This document shows, in pieces, positions 49,967 through 58,779 of a DNA stretch of 64,000 nt (positions are counted from its first letter, which is position 1; every line of letters starts with the position of its first letter). This DNA comes from Oxalobacteraceae bacterium (lineage in GTDB: Bacteria > Pseudomonadota > Gammaproteobacteria > Burkholderiales > Burkholderiaceae_D). The stretch covers positions 62,001 to 126,000 of the forward strand of contig CANCDR010000001.1 of NCBI GenBank assembly GCA_947374865.1, read 5' to 3'. A model generated the notes under the pieces. That model was not told where the DNA came from and ran no database searches. It saw only the letters and a list, made by a program, of their open reading frames with translations. A program made the translations under genes and the position numbers.

Positions 49967-50839
49967 TTAAGCAGGAGCCGCCGTCTGCAGCTGCTCGAAG
50001 TGCTTCGACATCCGTTCAGCATTGGGCTGAAGACCCGTAAATAGTTCGAAGGCTTTGACTGCCTGAAACACCGCCATGCCGCCGCCTGTCGATGTGCGAC
50101 AGCCAATTTTTTGCGCTGTTTGCAGCAATTCTGTTTGCAGCGGAAAGTACACGATCTCAGACACCCATTGATGCGGACGTAGCATTTCGGCCGGCAACGG
50201 CATACCAGGATGTTTCGCCATTCCTGTCGGCGTTGCATGAATCAAGCCGTCGGCGATCGCCATCGCGCCGCCCAGATCAGCCGCCGCGAATGCACGGCCT
50301 GCACCAAAACGCTGACACAAGGCGGCGGCAAGCGCATTCGCTTTGTCAGCATCTGAATCAGCAATGTGTAATGTACCGGCGCCCATGACCAGCGCAGCAT
50401 GCGCGGTCGCAGCACCTGCGCCACCAGCACCTAACTGCACCACGTTTTGTAAGTTCCCGTCCGGCAAATTACGCTTGAATGCTTCAGCAAATCCCCACCA
50501 GTCGGTGTTATAGCCGATCCGCTGACCATCTTTAAAAACGACGGTATTCACGGCACCAATTGCCTTGGCGTCGTCGCACAGGGAATCGAGTAGCGGCATG
50601 ATTTTTTGTTTGCATGGGTAGGTGATGTTCAAACCACCAAAGCCCATCATTTCTGCTGCGGACAATAAAGCAGGTAAGGCGTCGGCACTGAGCTCGAGCT
50701 TGTCCAGATCGATGATCTGATACAGGCATCTCAGGCCATTTGCCGCCGCTTCGACTTCATGCATTGCCGGCGTGAGGGAGCGCTGAATCCCGGCACCGAT
50801 CAAGCCAAGCAGGACACGCTGATTTTTATTATTCGCCAT
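49967..50839 (-). CDS. NAD(+)-type quinate/shikimate dehydrogenase (AroE family)
   Basis: 290 residues from MANNKNQRVLLGLIGAGIQRSLTPAMHEVEAAANGL. AroE-family elements: GLNITYPCKQKIMPLLD (catalytic Lys), GAVNTVVFKDGQRIGYNTDWWGFAEAF (Asn/Asp), LGAGGAGAATAHAALVMGAGTLHIADSDADKANAL and GGGMAVFQAVKAFELFTG. The loop after the second strand reads ADSD instead of the basic NRT/NRS of NADP-dependent biosynthetic AroE, pointing to NAD and a catabolic role. SLTP replaces SKSP in the substrate site, as in quinate-accepting members. First gene of the leftward operon, with a TetR-type operator upstream. Confidence 0.87.
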   Translation of the reverse strand: MANNKNQRVLLGLIGAGIQRSLTPAMHEVEAAANGLRCLYQIIDLDKLELSADALPALLSAAEMMGFGGLNITYPCKQKIMPLLDSLCDDAKAIGAVNTVVFKDGQRIGYNTDWWGFAEAFKRNLPDGNLQNVVQLGAGGAGAATAHAALVMGAGTLHIADSDADKANALAAALCQRFGAGRAFAAADLGGAMAIADGLIHATPTGMAKHPGMPLPAEMLRPHQWVSEIVYFPLQTELLQTAQKIGCRTSTGGGMAVFQAVKAFELFTGLQPNAERMSKHFEQLQTAAPA

Positions 50840-51008
50840 AAATGTGTACCAAGATATTTGATTTTTTCTCACGCATCATTTTTGCGGTGCTGGTAGAGGA
50901 CTTCTGCAACATGACGGCAAACATCAGCGCGACATCCAGCGCAGGCGCACCACAAAAACATGCAAGGGAAAGTGCAAGCCGAGCATAATACTTACCGTGA
51001 ATAATTAT

Positions 51009-51027
51009 ATACTAACCGTTTAGTTAT
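51009..51027 (-). promoter_or_regulatory. Palindromic operator 1, before the quinate/shikimate operon
   Basis: On the minus strand it reads ATAACTAAACGGTTAGTAT, identical to operators 3 and 5 except for one base (C for T). It overlaps a TAGTATATAAT stretch that can serve as a -10, about 175 bases before the dehydrogenase ATG. The imperfect dyad ACTAA-N4-TTAGT fits a TetR dimer site. Confidence 0.8.
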
Positions 51028-51124
51028 TGCGCATTTGAAATGCATGCTGCAGAACCAAAACACAACATTACTGGAGGGGATTTAAACAGCAGAATGCATC
51101 ATGGCAGACGAGTCCGGCGATCGA

Positions 51125-51805
51125 TTACGACGCCCGAACATAACGCAAGATCATGTCGATAACGGCCTCGCGCCGCGCCGCATGCATCTTTGGCGCTGCA
51201 AGGTCACGGTCGAAAATGAAACTGAAGGTATGGTAATTGGAAACGTTATAAAACGACAGCGCACTAATCGACATGTGCAAATCGACCGGGTCAATATCGG
51301 CACGAAAAACACCCTCGGCTGCACCACGTTTGCACAGCGTTTCCAGTAGGCCGATCGCCGGGCGATTGATGGCGCGCAGATGATCAATCTTACGGATATG
51401 TTCGCCGCGGTGAATGTTTTCGGTCATCACCATGCGGATAAATTCCGGATGCGCTGCATGGTAATCAAAGCTCGACGTCACGAGCGCACGCAAGGCCGGG
51501 ACAGGCGGCAAGGCCTCCAAGTGAAAGCCACTTTCAATGCCACGGAAATTTTTATAGCTCTCTTCCAGCGCGGCGATATACAAGCCTTCCTTACTACCAA
51601 AATAGTAGTAAATCATGCCTTTATTGGCACCCGTCTCTAGGGCAATCGTATCGATCCGCGCACCGCTCAAGCCATGACGGGAAAATTCCTGAATCGCGAC
51701 TTGAAGTATCTTTGCCCGCGTCCCGTCGGCGTCCTTGCCATTTGCATCCGGACCGACCTTGGCTTTGGCTTTGCTTATTTTTTTGGGGATCACTGGTGGT
51801 TTCAT
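51125..51805 (-). CDS. TetR/AcrR family regulator (candidate controller of the local regulon)
   Basis: 226 residues. A basic N-terminal tail (KISKAKAKVGPDANGKD) precedes the TetR helix-turn-helix RAKILQVAIQEFSRHGLSGARIDTIALETGANKGMIYYYFGSKEGLYIAALEESYKNFRGIE (about 30-92). The ligand domain includes FDYHAAHPEFIRMVMTENIHRGEHIRKID and FRADIDPVDLHMSISALSFYNVSNYHTFSFIF. It lies downstream of the TonB receptor and esterase genes on the same strand and just upstream of operator 1. It is the only TetR gene within the 20-kb island that holds all five operators, so I infer it binds them. The effector is probably an imported ester or a catabolite. Confidence 0.9.
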   Translation of the reverse strand: MKPPVIPKKISKAKAKVGPDANGKDADGTRAKILQVAIQEFSRHGLSGARIDTIALETGANKGMIYYYFGSKEGLYIAALEESYKNFRGIESGFHLEALPPVPALRALVTSSFDYHAAHPEFIRMVMTENIHRGEHIRKIDHLRAINRPAIGLLETLCKRGAAEGVFRADIDPVDLHMSISALSFYNVSNYHTFSFIFDRDLAAPKMHAARREAVIDMILRYVRAS

Positions 51806-51828
51806 GTTGCTTATTTTACTCGATCAGC

Positions 51829-51866
51829 AGGGGTCTTGTTTTGCTTAATTATTCAACAAGATCCCT
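51829..51866. repeat. Inverted repeat upstream of the TetR gene
   Basis: AGGGGTCTTGTT and AACAAGATCCCT, 12-bp arms with one wobble around a 14-base AT-rich loop. No T-tract follows. It sits 24 bases before the TetR ATG and does not match the five operators. It may be a separate control site or an RNA hairpin between the esterase and TetR genes. Confidence 0.6.
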
Positions 51867-51940
51867 GGCGCTGCAATAGTATTTCGTGCTCCCGGCACGC
51901 ATCTCACCAAGGCGGGATGCGCGCCGGAGGGACGATAAAA

Positions 51941-53029
51941 TTAACGGCCCAAATGACGGTCGTAGAACTTGGCAGCGATTTCGTATAAGTCTTTCGATTC
52001 AGGATAATCAGGGTTGGTCATAAAACCATGGCCCAGGCCATCATAAATCAAGAGATCCGTTTCAACGCCAGCCTTCAATAAGCGCCGGTGCCCATACGCC
52101 GCCGAACTCATCGCCATATCGCGCGTTGCGGTGGCAAATAATGTCGGTGGAAACTTGGCCAGTACAGCCAAATCATTCGCCGGTGTAACAGCTGGATCAT
52201 CAACATTCACACTGTCGAGGTAAGTCGGACCCGATACCGGCGTTGGCGTTTGTGGGTTGAGCAGGTTAGAAAAGACTGCTGCATCGCCTTCAGCCCACTT
52301 CGCACCCAGACCTGCACAATACACACCGATTACCCCAGGGCTGGGCAAACCCGCTTTTTGGAACGAGGCCACGCTTTGTGATACCAGGGCACCGCCAGCT
52401 GAACAGCCCACCAGACCGATATTGGCTGGCTTATAGTTTTTCAACACGGCCTTGTAGACTTTGGTGAAGTCTTCTGTTGCAGCGGGAAACTTAAACTCTG
52501 GACCTTGGCGGTACAGCAAACTGATGACCTTGAACTGTCCCACGCTGGAAACCGGAATACTGATCAATAAACCATTCGCGCGAATACCGGTACGGAATCC
52601 TCCGCCTGGGGCATTGATCATGATGCGGTTTTTATTCCGCTCTGGTACACCACCTTTGGGCGTGATGATGGCAACGGCAATGCCATCGATCGTGGTTTCT
52701 TCAATATCGACCGGATACAGTTCACGCGAATGATTCACGTTCGGCTGCAGACCTTCGTTCATCTTGCGACGCAGTTCTGCCATGTCTTCCGTTTTAGGCT
52801 GCGGTGCTGCGCCCGGGCCTTCGGTTGGCCGAATGCGCCGCAAAATATCCTTCGAGGTCTGGGTCAAGACGCTCGACATCGGGATCGTCGCGTTCTGTAC
52901 CTGTACCGTGCCATCGGTGTCGACCGTGACTATTTTAGTGGCCGTTGCTTGTGCACTGACCAGCGACGGGGAAAATGAGAAAAAAACGGCCGCGAGGGCG
53001 GCCGTTGTCAAAGAAATACGTTGGTTCAT
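51941..53029 (-). CDS. Secreted alpha/beta hydrolase (esterase, HSL-like)
   Basis: 362 residues from MNQRISLTTAALAAVFFSFSPSLVSAQA, a signal peptide with AQA cleavage. The alpha/beta-hydrolase-3 core is MINAPGGGFRTGIRANGLLISIPV (oxyanion loop; the usual HGGG is APGGG), a nucleophile elbow GLVGCSAGGALVS (G-x-S-x-G), Asp in PPTLFATATRDMAMSS and His in DGLGHGFMTNPDYPES. A periplasmic esterase on small acyl esters is likely. It starts 32 bases after the TonB receptor stop, so the two form an operon. I chose ATG 53029 for the signal peptide; the frame runs 19 codons further upstream into the receptor gene. Confidence 0.88.
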   Translation of the reverse strand: MNQRISLTTAALAAVFFSFSPSLVSAQATATKIVTVDTDGTVQVQNATIPMSSVLTQTSKDILRRIRPTEGPGAAPQPKTEDMAELRRKMNEGLQPNVNHSRELYPVDIEETTIDGIAVAIITPKGGVPERNKNRIMINAPGGGFRTGIRANGLLISIPVSSVGQFKVISLLYRQGPEFKFPAATEDFTKVYKAVLKNYKPANIGLVGCSAGGALVSQSVASFQKAGLPSPGVIGVYCAGLGAKWAEGDAAVFSNLLNPQTPTPVSGPTYLDSVNVDDPAVTPANDLAVLAKFPPTLFATATRDMAMSSAAYGHRRLLKAGVETDLLIYDGLGHGFMTNPDYPESKDLYEIAAKFYDRHLGR

Positions 53030-53060
53030 TTTTATCCTTTTAATTGAGCGGGTTCTTTTA

Positions 53061-55991
53061 TTAGAACTTTGCTCGCATGCCGACATAATAAGCGCGGCCG
53101 ATGATGTCGTAACTCGCTGGCAGCGTCATGTTCTGGTTACCTGCAACGTAGACAGGATCACGATTAAACAAGTTAGTGATACCAGCACGCAGGTCAATCA
53201 TCTTGTTCAGGCTATAGCGTCCGCTCAAATCAAAATTATCGTATTTTTCAACGCCCACTGTAGGACTCGCTGGACGCGTCACTGCAGTGATATCCTTCAT
53301 AGCGGGGATATGACGCCACTTCAGACTGACCGAAGCAGAACCGAGTTCATACTGGAAAGTTGTATTGGACTGCCAATCTGGACGAACAACCAAACCAATC
53401 GTTCCTTTGAAGTCCTGAATCGCATCACCAGGCAATGCCTGTGACTGATAGGTATTCAAAATATTGACGCCGGAAGTGATACCAAACGTCCCCATTGAAT
53501 CAGACAAGCCAATCGCGCCCAGCTTGAAACGCCAGTCGAGCTGTAAATCCAGACCGGCGGTCTTGAGCAAGCCCAGATTCAGGTAAGGCGCAGCCACTTG
53601 CGTGAGCTGACCATTTGCGTCGCGGGTAATGAGCTTACAGAAGGGACTGGCAGCGGAATAACTCGGGTTCGATCCATCCAGGTTATAACATTTGTTGAGT
53701 GCTGATGCGGCTGGCACGGCAGAAATGGCATCCTGAATTTTGATGTTGTAATAATCGACTGACGCAGTCAACTGATTAAACAAAGGAATATCGAGCTGCG
53801 GTGAAAATACCAGACCCAGGGTACGGGTATCGGCTGTTTCAGGCTTCAGATTTTTATTACCGCTGCTAAGGGTTGATGTAGCGACGGTCGCGAAGGTGTA
53901 GTTATCAATGACCGAAGCAGGTACGCCGGTAGCAAGGCACAGTGCGCGAACACTTGCGCCATTGGCACCTGTGCGGGCAATCGTGCGGACGTCACATGGC
54001 TCGCCGCCGCTCGGTGGACTGCCGAACTGTACCTGACCACCTGTTTGCGCGCTGAACAGTTCACCAATATTCGGTGCGCGGATCGCGTGAGAAATGCCGC
54101 CACGAACCAGTAAGTTCTTCACTGGCACCCATTCGGTATCGACCTTATAGGTATTGGCTTTTCCCGAAACATCATAGTCAGAAATGCGATAACCAAGGTT
54201 CAATGCCAGACTTTGCGCAAACGGTACATTTTTGAGTAAAGGAACACGGAGTTCCGATGCGACTTCTTTGACCGTCGTCGAACCAGAAGAACGCTGGGAG
54301 GCGATCACGGCTTCGATATTTTGCGCTGCCAACTGTGAATCTGGCGTGTAAGAATAGCCATTTCTGCGATAGTTAGTCGACAGGGACATCTGTACATTGC
54401 CAGCTGGCAGACTAAATAGCGAGCCTTGCATGCTGGCTTCAGCGATACGCTGTGTCAGGTCTTCCTTACTGTTTGCCGTTGTTGTCATGAAGGCGCGGCA
54501 AGCATCAGAAATTTTGCTCGAATTGGTAATGCCGAATGGATTAAATCCACCTGCACAAATACTCACGCCACCGTTTGGCGAACTCAGTAAATCCTGTACG
54601 CGAGAACTCAACACAGCATTAAACAAAATCGAGCTATGAATCGACTTATCGGCCGACACATAAGCATCCCATGACCAGTCGCCGAGCGGGAGTTCACCCT
54701 TTAAACCGGCCAGAACCTGGTCAGTCGTGTATTGCTCATCCCATTGCTTGGCATCGATACCAACAAAACGCGTATTCCACAAAAACGACGCGCCAGCATC
54801 CGGACGGGTAGCCAGCAGTGTGCGCAAGTCGGCAGGAATAAACGGATTCGATAAAGGAATCTGTGCATTGGCACCATCGCCGAACTGGGTGAGACTTCCG
54901 CCCGAGTTGGTATGCACCGTCGAATCGGTATGCAGTAACTGTGCATAGCCGGTCAGCTCGTTCGTGAACTTGTATTCAACCTTGTTGAAAAAACTTTGAC
55001 GATGCATTGCATTTTGCATGTCACCCTGAATCAATACCGGCATACGGACATTGCCACCAACAATCGCATATTGGGTATTTTGCGGTCCGAGGTAGTTCGT
55101 CGCGCCGGTTTGGCTGAATAAAGTACCGTTATCGTTAAATCCCAAATTATTGGAACGTGACACCGTCGCGGTGGCGCCATATTTTGTGAACAAGGAATTA
55201 AGGGCCGCCTGGGTCGGCAAATTGCTGGCGCTCGGCACATAGGTACCTGTACCAATGTAGCTGGATGGCACACCACCATTAAAGAACGGCCGTTTGTACC
55301 CCGGTAAATTCTGTCGATCGTTATAGTTCATGGCGAACAGGGCATAGCCCTTGCCTTCGCCGAACTCTGTGCCAAATGTTAATGTCGGGCTGAGCTTCTT
55401 GAGATCGCTCTTTTGTGAATTACCGTACTGCAGGTCCAACATCAAGCCTTTGTATTTGCGCAATGTCTTAAAGTTGACCACACCCGACATCGCATCGGAT
55501 CCGTACACAGCAGAGGCACCGCCGCTGATGGTTTCGACGCCCTCGACGATTGCCTGGGGAATCACGTTGATATCGACCTGGCCAAATGAACTCGACAAGG
55601 GTAGGCGACGGCCGTCCAGCAGAATCAGATTACGGTTATCGCCGAGTCCGCGCAAATCAAGCGTGACACGGCCACCTGTGCCCTGCCCGCCGCCGATCGA
55701 TGGCGTGAACTGTGGCAATTGATTCAGCGTGGCTTCGAGCGTGATGTTGCCGCTGTCTTGCAGTGCTTCTTTGGATGTGGTGACGATCGGGCTAGGCGAA
55801 GAAAAATCACGCCGTTGAATCCGTGAACCCGTCACGATCAGTACCGAAGGCTCTTCTGCTGCCGCTGAAGTCGCTAGTGATGGTGCGGTTTGCGCTTGCG
55901 CAGACAGCACGGCTGACAAACCTAAGGCCGTACCGCAGGCCAGACTTTGCGAAAGCTGTGCCCAGCTTTGTCCCTTGTTTTTTCGCTTCAT
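53061..55991 (-). CDS. TonB-dependent outer-membrane receptor 1
   Basis: 976 residues: a signal peptide (LACGTALGLSAVLSAQAQTA), a TonB-box-like VLIVTGSRIQRRD, and a plug domain with RVTLDLRGLGDNRNLILLDGRRLPLSSSFGQVDINVIPQAIVEGVETISGGASAVYGSDAMSGVVNFKTLR. A 22-strand-type barrel follows, ending DLRAGITNLFNRDPVYVAGNQNMTLPASYDIIGRAYYVGMRAKF with terminal Phe for BamA sorting. It belongs to the large-substrate receptors common in Caulobacter- and Sphingomonas-like bacteria, not the siderophore type. An operator lies at its promoter and an esterase gene follows, pointing to uptake of an ester substrate. Confidence 0.93.
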   Translation of the reverse strand: MKRKNKGQSWAQLSQSLACGTALGLSAVLSAQAQTAPSLATSAAAEEPSVLIVTGSRIQRRDFSSPSPIVTTSKEALQDSGNITLEATLNQLPQFTPSIGGGQGTGGRVTLDLRGLGDNRNLILLDGRRLPLSSSFGQVDINVIPQAIVEGVETISGGASAVYGSDAMSGVVNFKTLRKYKGLMLDLQYGNSQKSDLKKLSPTLTFGTEFGEGKGYALFAMNYNDRQNLPGYKRPFFNGGVPSSYIGTGTYVPSASNLPTQAALNSLFTKYGATATVSRSNNLGFNDNGTLFSQTGATNYLGPQNTQYAIVGGNVRMPVLIQGDMQNAMHRQSFFNKVEYKFTNELTGYAQLLHTDSTVHTNSGGSLTQFGDGANAQIPLSNPFIPADLRTLLATRPDAGASFLWNTRFVGIDAKQWDEQYTTDQVLAGLKGELPLGDWSWDAYVSADKSIHSSILFNAVLSSRVQDLLSSPNGGVSICAGGFNPFGITNSSKISDACRAFMTTTANSKEDLTQRIAEASMQGSLFSLPAGNVQMSLSTNYRRNGYSYTPDSQLAAQNIEAVIASQRSSGSTTVKEVASELRVPLLKNVPFAQSLALNLGYRISDYDVSGKANTYKVDTEWVPVKNLLVRGGISHAIRAPNIGELFSAQTGGQVQFGSPPSGGEPCDVRTIARTGANGASVRALCLATGVPASVIDNYTFATVATSTLSSGNKNLKPETADTRTLGLVFSPQLDIPLFNQLTASVDYYNIKIQDAISAVPAASALNKCYNLDGSNPSYSAASPFCKLITRDANGQLTQVAAPYLNLGLLKTAGLDLQLDWRFKLGAIGLSDSMGTFGITSGVNILNTYQSQALPGDAIQDFKGTIGLVVRPDWQSNTTFQYELGSASVSLKWRHIPAMKDITAVTRPASPTVGVEKYDNFDLSGRYSLNKMIDLRAGITNLFNRDPVYVAGNQNMTLPASYDIIGRAYYVGMRAKF

Positions 55992-56059
55992 ATTGCTCTC
56001 TCCTCAGAAAATGAAAACTACTTTTTATTTACAACAATCTTATTTTCCCTAAAGATACA

Positions 56060-56078
56060 CTAACTAATTAGTTAGTTT
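56060..56078 (-). promoter_or_regulatory. Palindromic operator 2, before TonB receptor 1
   Basis: Contains the perfect 16-bp palindrome CTAACTAATTAGTTAG at 56060-56075 and aligns with operators 1, 3, 4 and 5. Its surroundings GATACACTAACTA and TTTACT are shared with operator 4, which serves the other receptor gene. It lies 69 bases upstream of the receptor ATG. Confidence 0.85.
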
Positions 56079-56214
56079 ACTAATTTTTAAAAAATATTTG
56101 CCTTAAGCAATTATTGTAGTCATCTTGATAATTATCTTAAAAAACAAATGCAACGCGACTTTTTCGGAACGCCCAATGGCATGGACGATCACGTAAATAA
56201 TTGCTTTGCACAAA

Positions 56215-56233
56215 ATAACTAAATGGTTAGTAT
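56215..56233 (+). promoter_or_regulatory. Palindromic operator 3 with promoter, before the multidomain MBL gene
   Basis: ATAACTAAATGGTTAGTAT, identical over 19 bases to operator 5. It fills the spacer and -10 of a candidate promoter TTTGCA-N17-TAGTAT (56206-56234), so repressor binding would block polymerase. Confidence 0.85.
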
Positions 56234-56409
56234 TAATTTCTCGAACTAATTGATGTGATCATCCTGCTGCAAATCGGGTGGAAGTCTATTTGCATAAAAT
56301 CGTCGCCAGCAGCATCACCAATGCCATGCAAGCGTGACGGGGAATGTTAGTGTTCGAGGTATTTTGATAACAATTTTTAGCAGATGAAAAATTAATGGAG
56401 ACCACAACA

Positions 56410-58503
56410 GTGAAAAAGAATGGATGGATTTGGAGGATGACGGTACTGCTGTCATGGGCACTGCTCGGCACAGCCAGTGCCGCTGAAAATGCCAACAGTG
56501 CCAATGACCGCCCTTTAAGCAGGGCTGAATTTGTGGCGACGATTTCCGACTACTTCGGCTGGGTGCACTCCGCCGATTATGTCGATTATGCCAAGGTGGT
56601 ACAAAAGAACTTCGTTGACGTCCGTCTGAGTCAGACAAAGTACGGCAAACAAATCGAGATGGCGCTGGAAGAATCGCTGATCGATAACGCCTCCGGCTAC
56701 TTCTATCCGGAACGACCTATGCGTCGCCAGGATGCGGCACAAATTTTTGTCAGAGCCTTCAAGATTCCCCATGCTGATCAAAATGCCCTGGCAAAATTTA
56801 CCGATGCTGCCGATGTCAGTGCGGAAAACCAGGCCAGCCTCAACGCTCTGGTGGCAGCAGGTTATATGCAGGGTGTGAGCGCTGGGCGACTCGCTCCCAA
56901 TGAGACGCTCAGCCACCAGGCTGCCGCGTCGATTTTAAAAAATATCACCGCGGCCATAGTCACGCCAGTACAGGTCATGCCAAAGCCAGGCACGACTTCC
57001 GCCCGACGCTATGTCAACATGACGACACCGACGGCGGGCGCGAAGATTTTTTATACCTATACGCTCGATGGCAGCGAACCGGCCGATCCGGTTTCGGCCG
57101 GTAAGGAATACCTGCCAAACCGTGATGGCTTCCTGTTATTCGTTAATCCGAACAATTCCACCACCGACCGCAAGCTCTACAAGCTCAAAGCGGTGGCGAT
57201 GAAAAACGGCATGGCTACCAGTCCGGTGCAGACCTTTATGTGGGATATCTATCGCCCATTAACCGGCAAGTTTGAGGCCAAGTTAATCCATGCCCCGACC
57301 AGCACTTCGCCGGCGGTGTGGATGATGTATAACACCAGTGAATCGGTCGCAGCGCATGCCTTCTACATTGAGGGCAGCAAACGCGGCCTCGTGTTTGACG
57401 CTCTGCAGTACCCGTTCAACAAGGCTAATTTGAAAGAGCTGGTCGATACTTTGGCGACCAAACCTTACGACATCATCGTCGGCCACCATCATCTGGACCA
57501 TGTAGAACAGGTATCCAACTTTACTTCGGCGGGTGTGCAGTTCTATGCTACCGATATCGAAAAAGCGGTCTTGCTGGCCTCTGGCAGAGCAGACTACATT
57601 GCCGCGGCCAAGTCTTCCTTGCCCTTAAATGATGGCGACGTATTCGACCTTGGGAATGTGAAAATAACGGCGTACCAGGCGCCGGGGCACACCAATGGTT
57701 TGGTCGTGATTCAGGAAAAATCGAATGGCTGGATTTTTTCTACTGATATGTTGGCCTGTAATCGCCCTTATACCGCCGACATCACCAACTACGCCGGGAT
57801 TAAGATGGACCTCTTTGTCTCGATGAATCAGCAGCTGGTGAGTAATTTTAAAAAGCATGGCGGCAAAATCACCGAGGTCTATAACGCCCATCAGGAAGTC
57901 CCTGTGAACCAAATAGGCTTGCGCAATTTCCAGGAAACCGCACAGCAGTTGATCGACCGGGGGGATGCCGCCTCGACGCCAGCCATTCGCGGCGGGAACC
58001 AGCGGATGAGTATTGTCGGCGATATGTGGCGCGACAAAAACTGGATGGCGATCTGGCCGGGTGGTATTTATGGCGAACCAGTGACTTATTTGTCCAAACC
58101 GACGAGTGCCTACCCGATCAAGATAACGATCGATTATACGGTCACCGATGGCTATAAAAAGTACGCACTGCTGAGTAATATCGAGATCGCTGGCGGTGAG
58201 TTAGTCGGTGTCGATATTTTCTGGGCTCCGCCAGCCAATGGCGTACCTAACGTTCTGCATAATAAGTTCGATCCGTGGACCACGGACTATACGATCAAGG
58301 TAGCCCCCGGCACTAAAAACATCCTGTTCACGCCGACTGCGCTGTCAAATAAAGTCAAGTCGATGACGCTGGATGGTGCGCCCATCGTCACCGGTTCAAG
58401 TCATTCGATCGCGGTCGCTGCCGGCAAAAAGATCATCGTGACGATCACCGCACCAGACGGCACAACGCGCAGTACTTACAACTTTACCTTAGAGACTATC
58501 TGA
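56410..58503 (+). CDS. Secreted SLH / chitobiase-C-like / metallo-beta-lactamase-fold / cadherin-like protein
   Basis: About 697 residues. GTG 56410 is used because GGAGACC lies just upstream and the product begins with a signal peptide (KKNGWIWRMTVLLSWALLGTASAAE). Regions in order: two SLH-like repeats (about 25-160, e.g. LSRAEFVATISDYFGWV, DAADVSAENQASLNALVAAGYMQG); a chitobiase/hexosaminidase C-type beta segment (about 180-270, FYTYTLDGSEPADP); a metallo-beta-lactamase domain (about 275-500) with the full zinc set GHHHLDHVEQ, PGHTNG, FSTDM and NAHQE; and a C-terminal cadherin-like beta sandwich (VNVL-type TTDYTIKVAPGTKNILFTPTAL...TTRSTYNFTLETI). Probably a periplasmic or surface hydrolase; substrate unknown, but co-regulated with the esterase and receptor genes. 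Confidence 0.85.
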   Translation: MKKNGWIWRMTVLLSWALLGTASAAENANSANDRPLSRAEFVATISDYFGWVHSADYVDYAKVVQKNFVDVRLSQTKYGKQIEMALEESLIDNASGYFYPERPMRRQDAAQIFVRAFKIPHADQNALAKFTDAADVSAENQASLNALVAAGYMQGVSAGRLAPNETLSHQAAASILKNITAAIVTPVQVMPKPGTTSARRYVNMTTPTAGAKIFYTYTLDGSEPADPVSAGKEYLPNRDGFLLFVNPNNSTTDRKLYKLKAVAMKNGMATSPVQTFMWDIYRPLTGKFEAKLIHAPTSTSPAVWMMYNTSESVAAHAFYIEGSKRGLVFDALQYPFNKANLKELVDTLATKPYDIIVGHHHLDHVEQVSNFTSAGVQFYATDIEKAVLLASGRADYIAAAKSSLPLNDGDVFDLGNVKITAYQAPGHTNGLVVIQEKSNGWIFSTDMLACNRPYTADITNYAGIKMDLFVSMNQQLVSNFKKHGGKITEVYNAHQEVPVNQIGLRNFQETAQQLIDRGDAASTPAIRGGNQRMSIVGDMWRDKNWMAIWPGGIYGEPVTYLSKPTSAYPIKITIDYTVTDGYKKYALLSNIEIAGGELVGVDIFWAPPANGVPNVLHNKFDPWTTDYTIKVAPGTKNILFTPTALSNKVKSMTLDGAPIVTGSSHSIAVAAGKKIIVTITAPDGTTRSTYNFTLETI

Positions 58504-58590
58504 TCGGTCGTCTTCAGCATGGATCTGTACGTGATGCTGATGCGCCTGCAAATGCGCCTGCTTACTTTGCCCTTCACTGGACGCCGTAAA

Positions 58591-58623
58591 CAGGCTTAAA
58601 GCAGGCTTAAAGCAGGCTTGAAG
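58591..58623. repeat. Three tandem 11-bp repeats (CAGGCTTAAAG)
   Basis: CAGGCTTAAAG, CAGGCTTAAAG, CAGGCTTGAAG in direct tandem between the convergent MBL gene and TonB receptor 2. Read on the minus strand the core TTTAAGCCTG also recurs in the 12-bp repeats at 33644-33703. Confidence 0.9.
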
Positions 58624-58704
58624 ACACATACATAGGATAAGCGAGAACGCCAGTGCGCCTGAAAGCGCTGTTCTCATGTGTATGAAAGCCGTGTAGTACA
58701 AAAT

Positions 58705-58742
58705 AAAAAAACCTCCGCCTTTTGAAGGGTGGAGGTTTTTTT
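58705..58742. terminator. Bidirectional intrinsic terminator between convergent genes
   Basis: AAAAACCTCC and GGAGGTTTTT arms with A and T tails on either side and a short loop. It serves both the rightward MBL-fold gene and the leftward TonB receptor 2 gene. Confidence 0.9.
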
Positions 58743-58779
58743 CATCTGACGATGAAGACTACTTACAACAAAGTCCGAC

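Noticed and set aside
58489..58701. Possible 70-residue minus-strand lipoprotein (LCMCLQAC lipobox, His-rich tail)
   Set aside because: It overlaps the end of the MBL-fold gene, has no ribosome site, its first start is TTG, and much of its core comes from the 11-bp tandem repeat. Chance is more likely.
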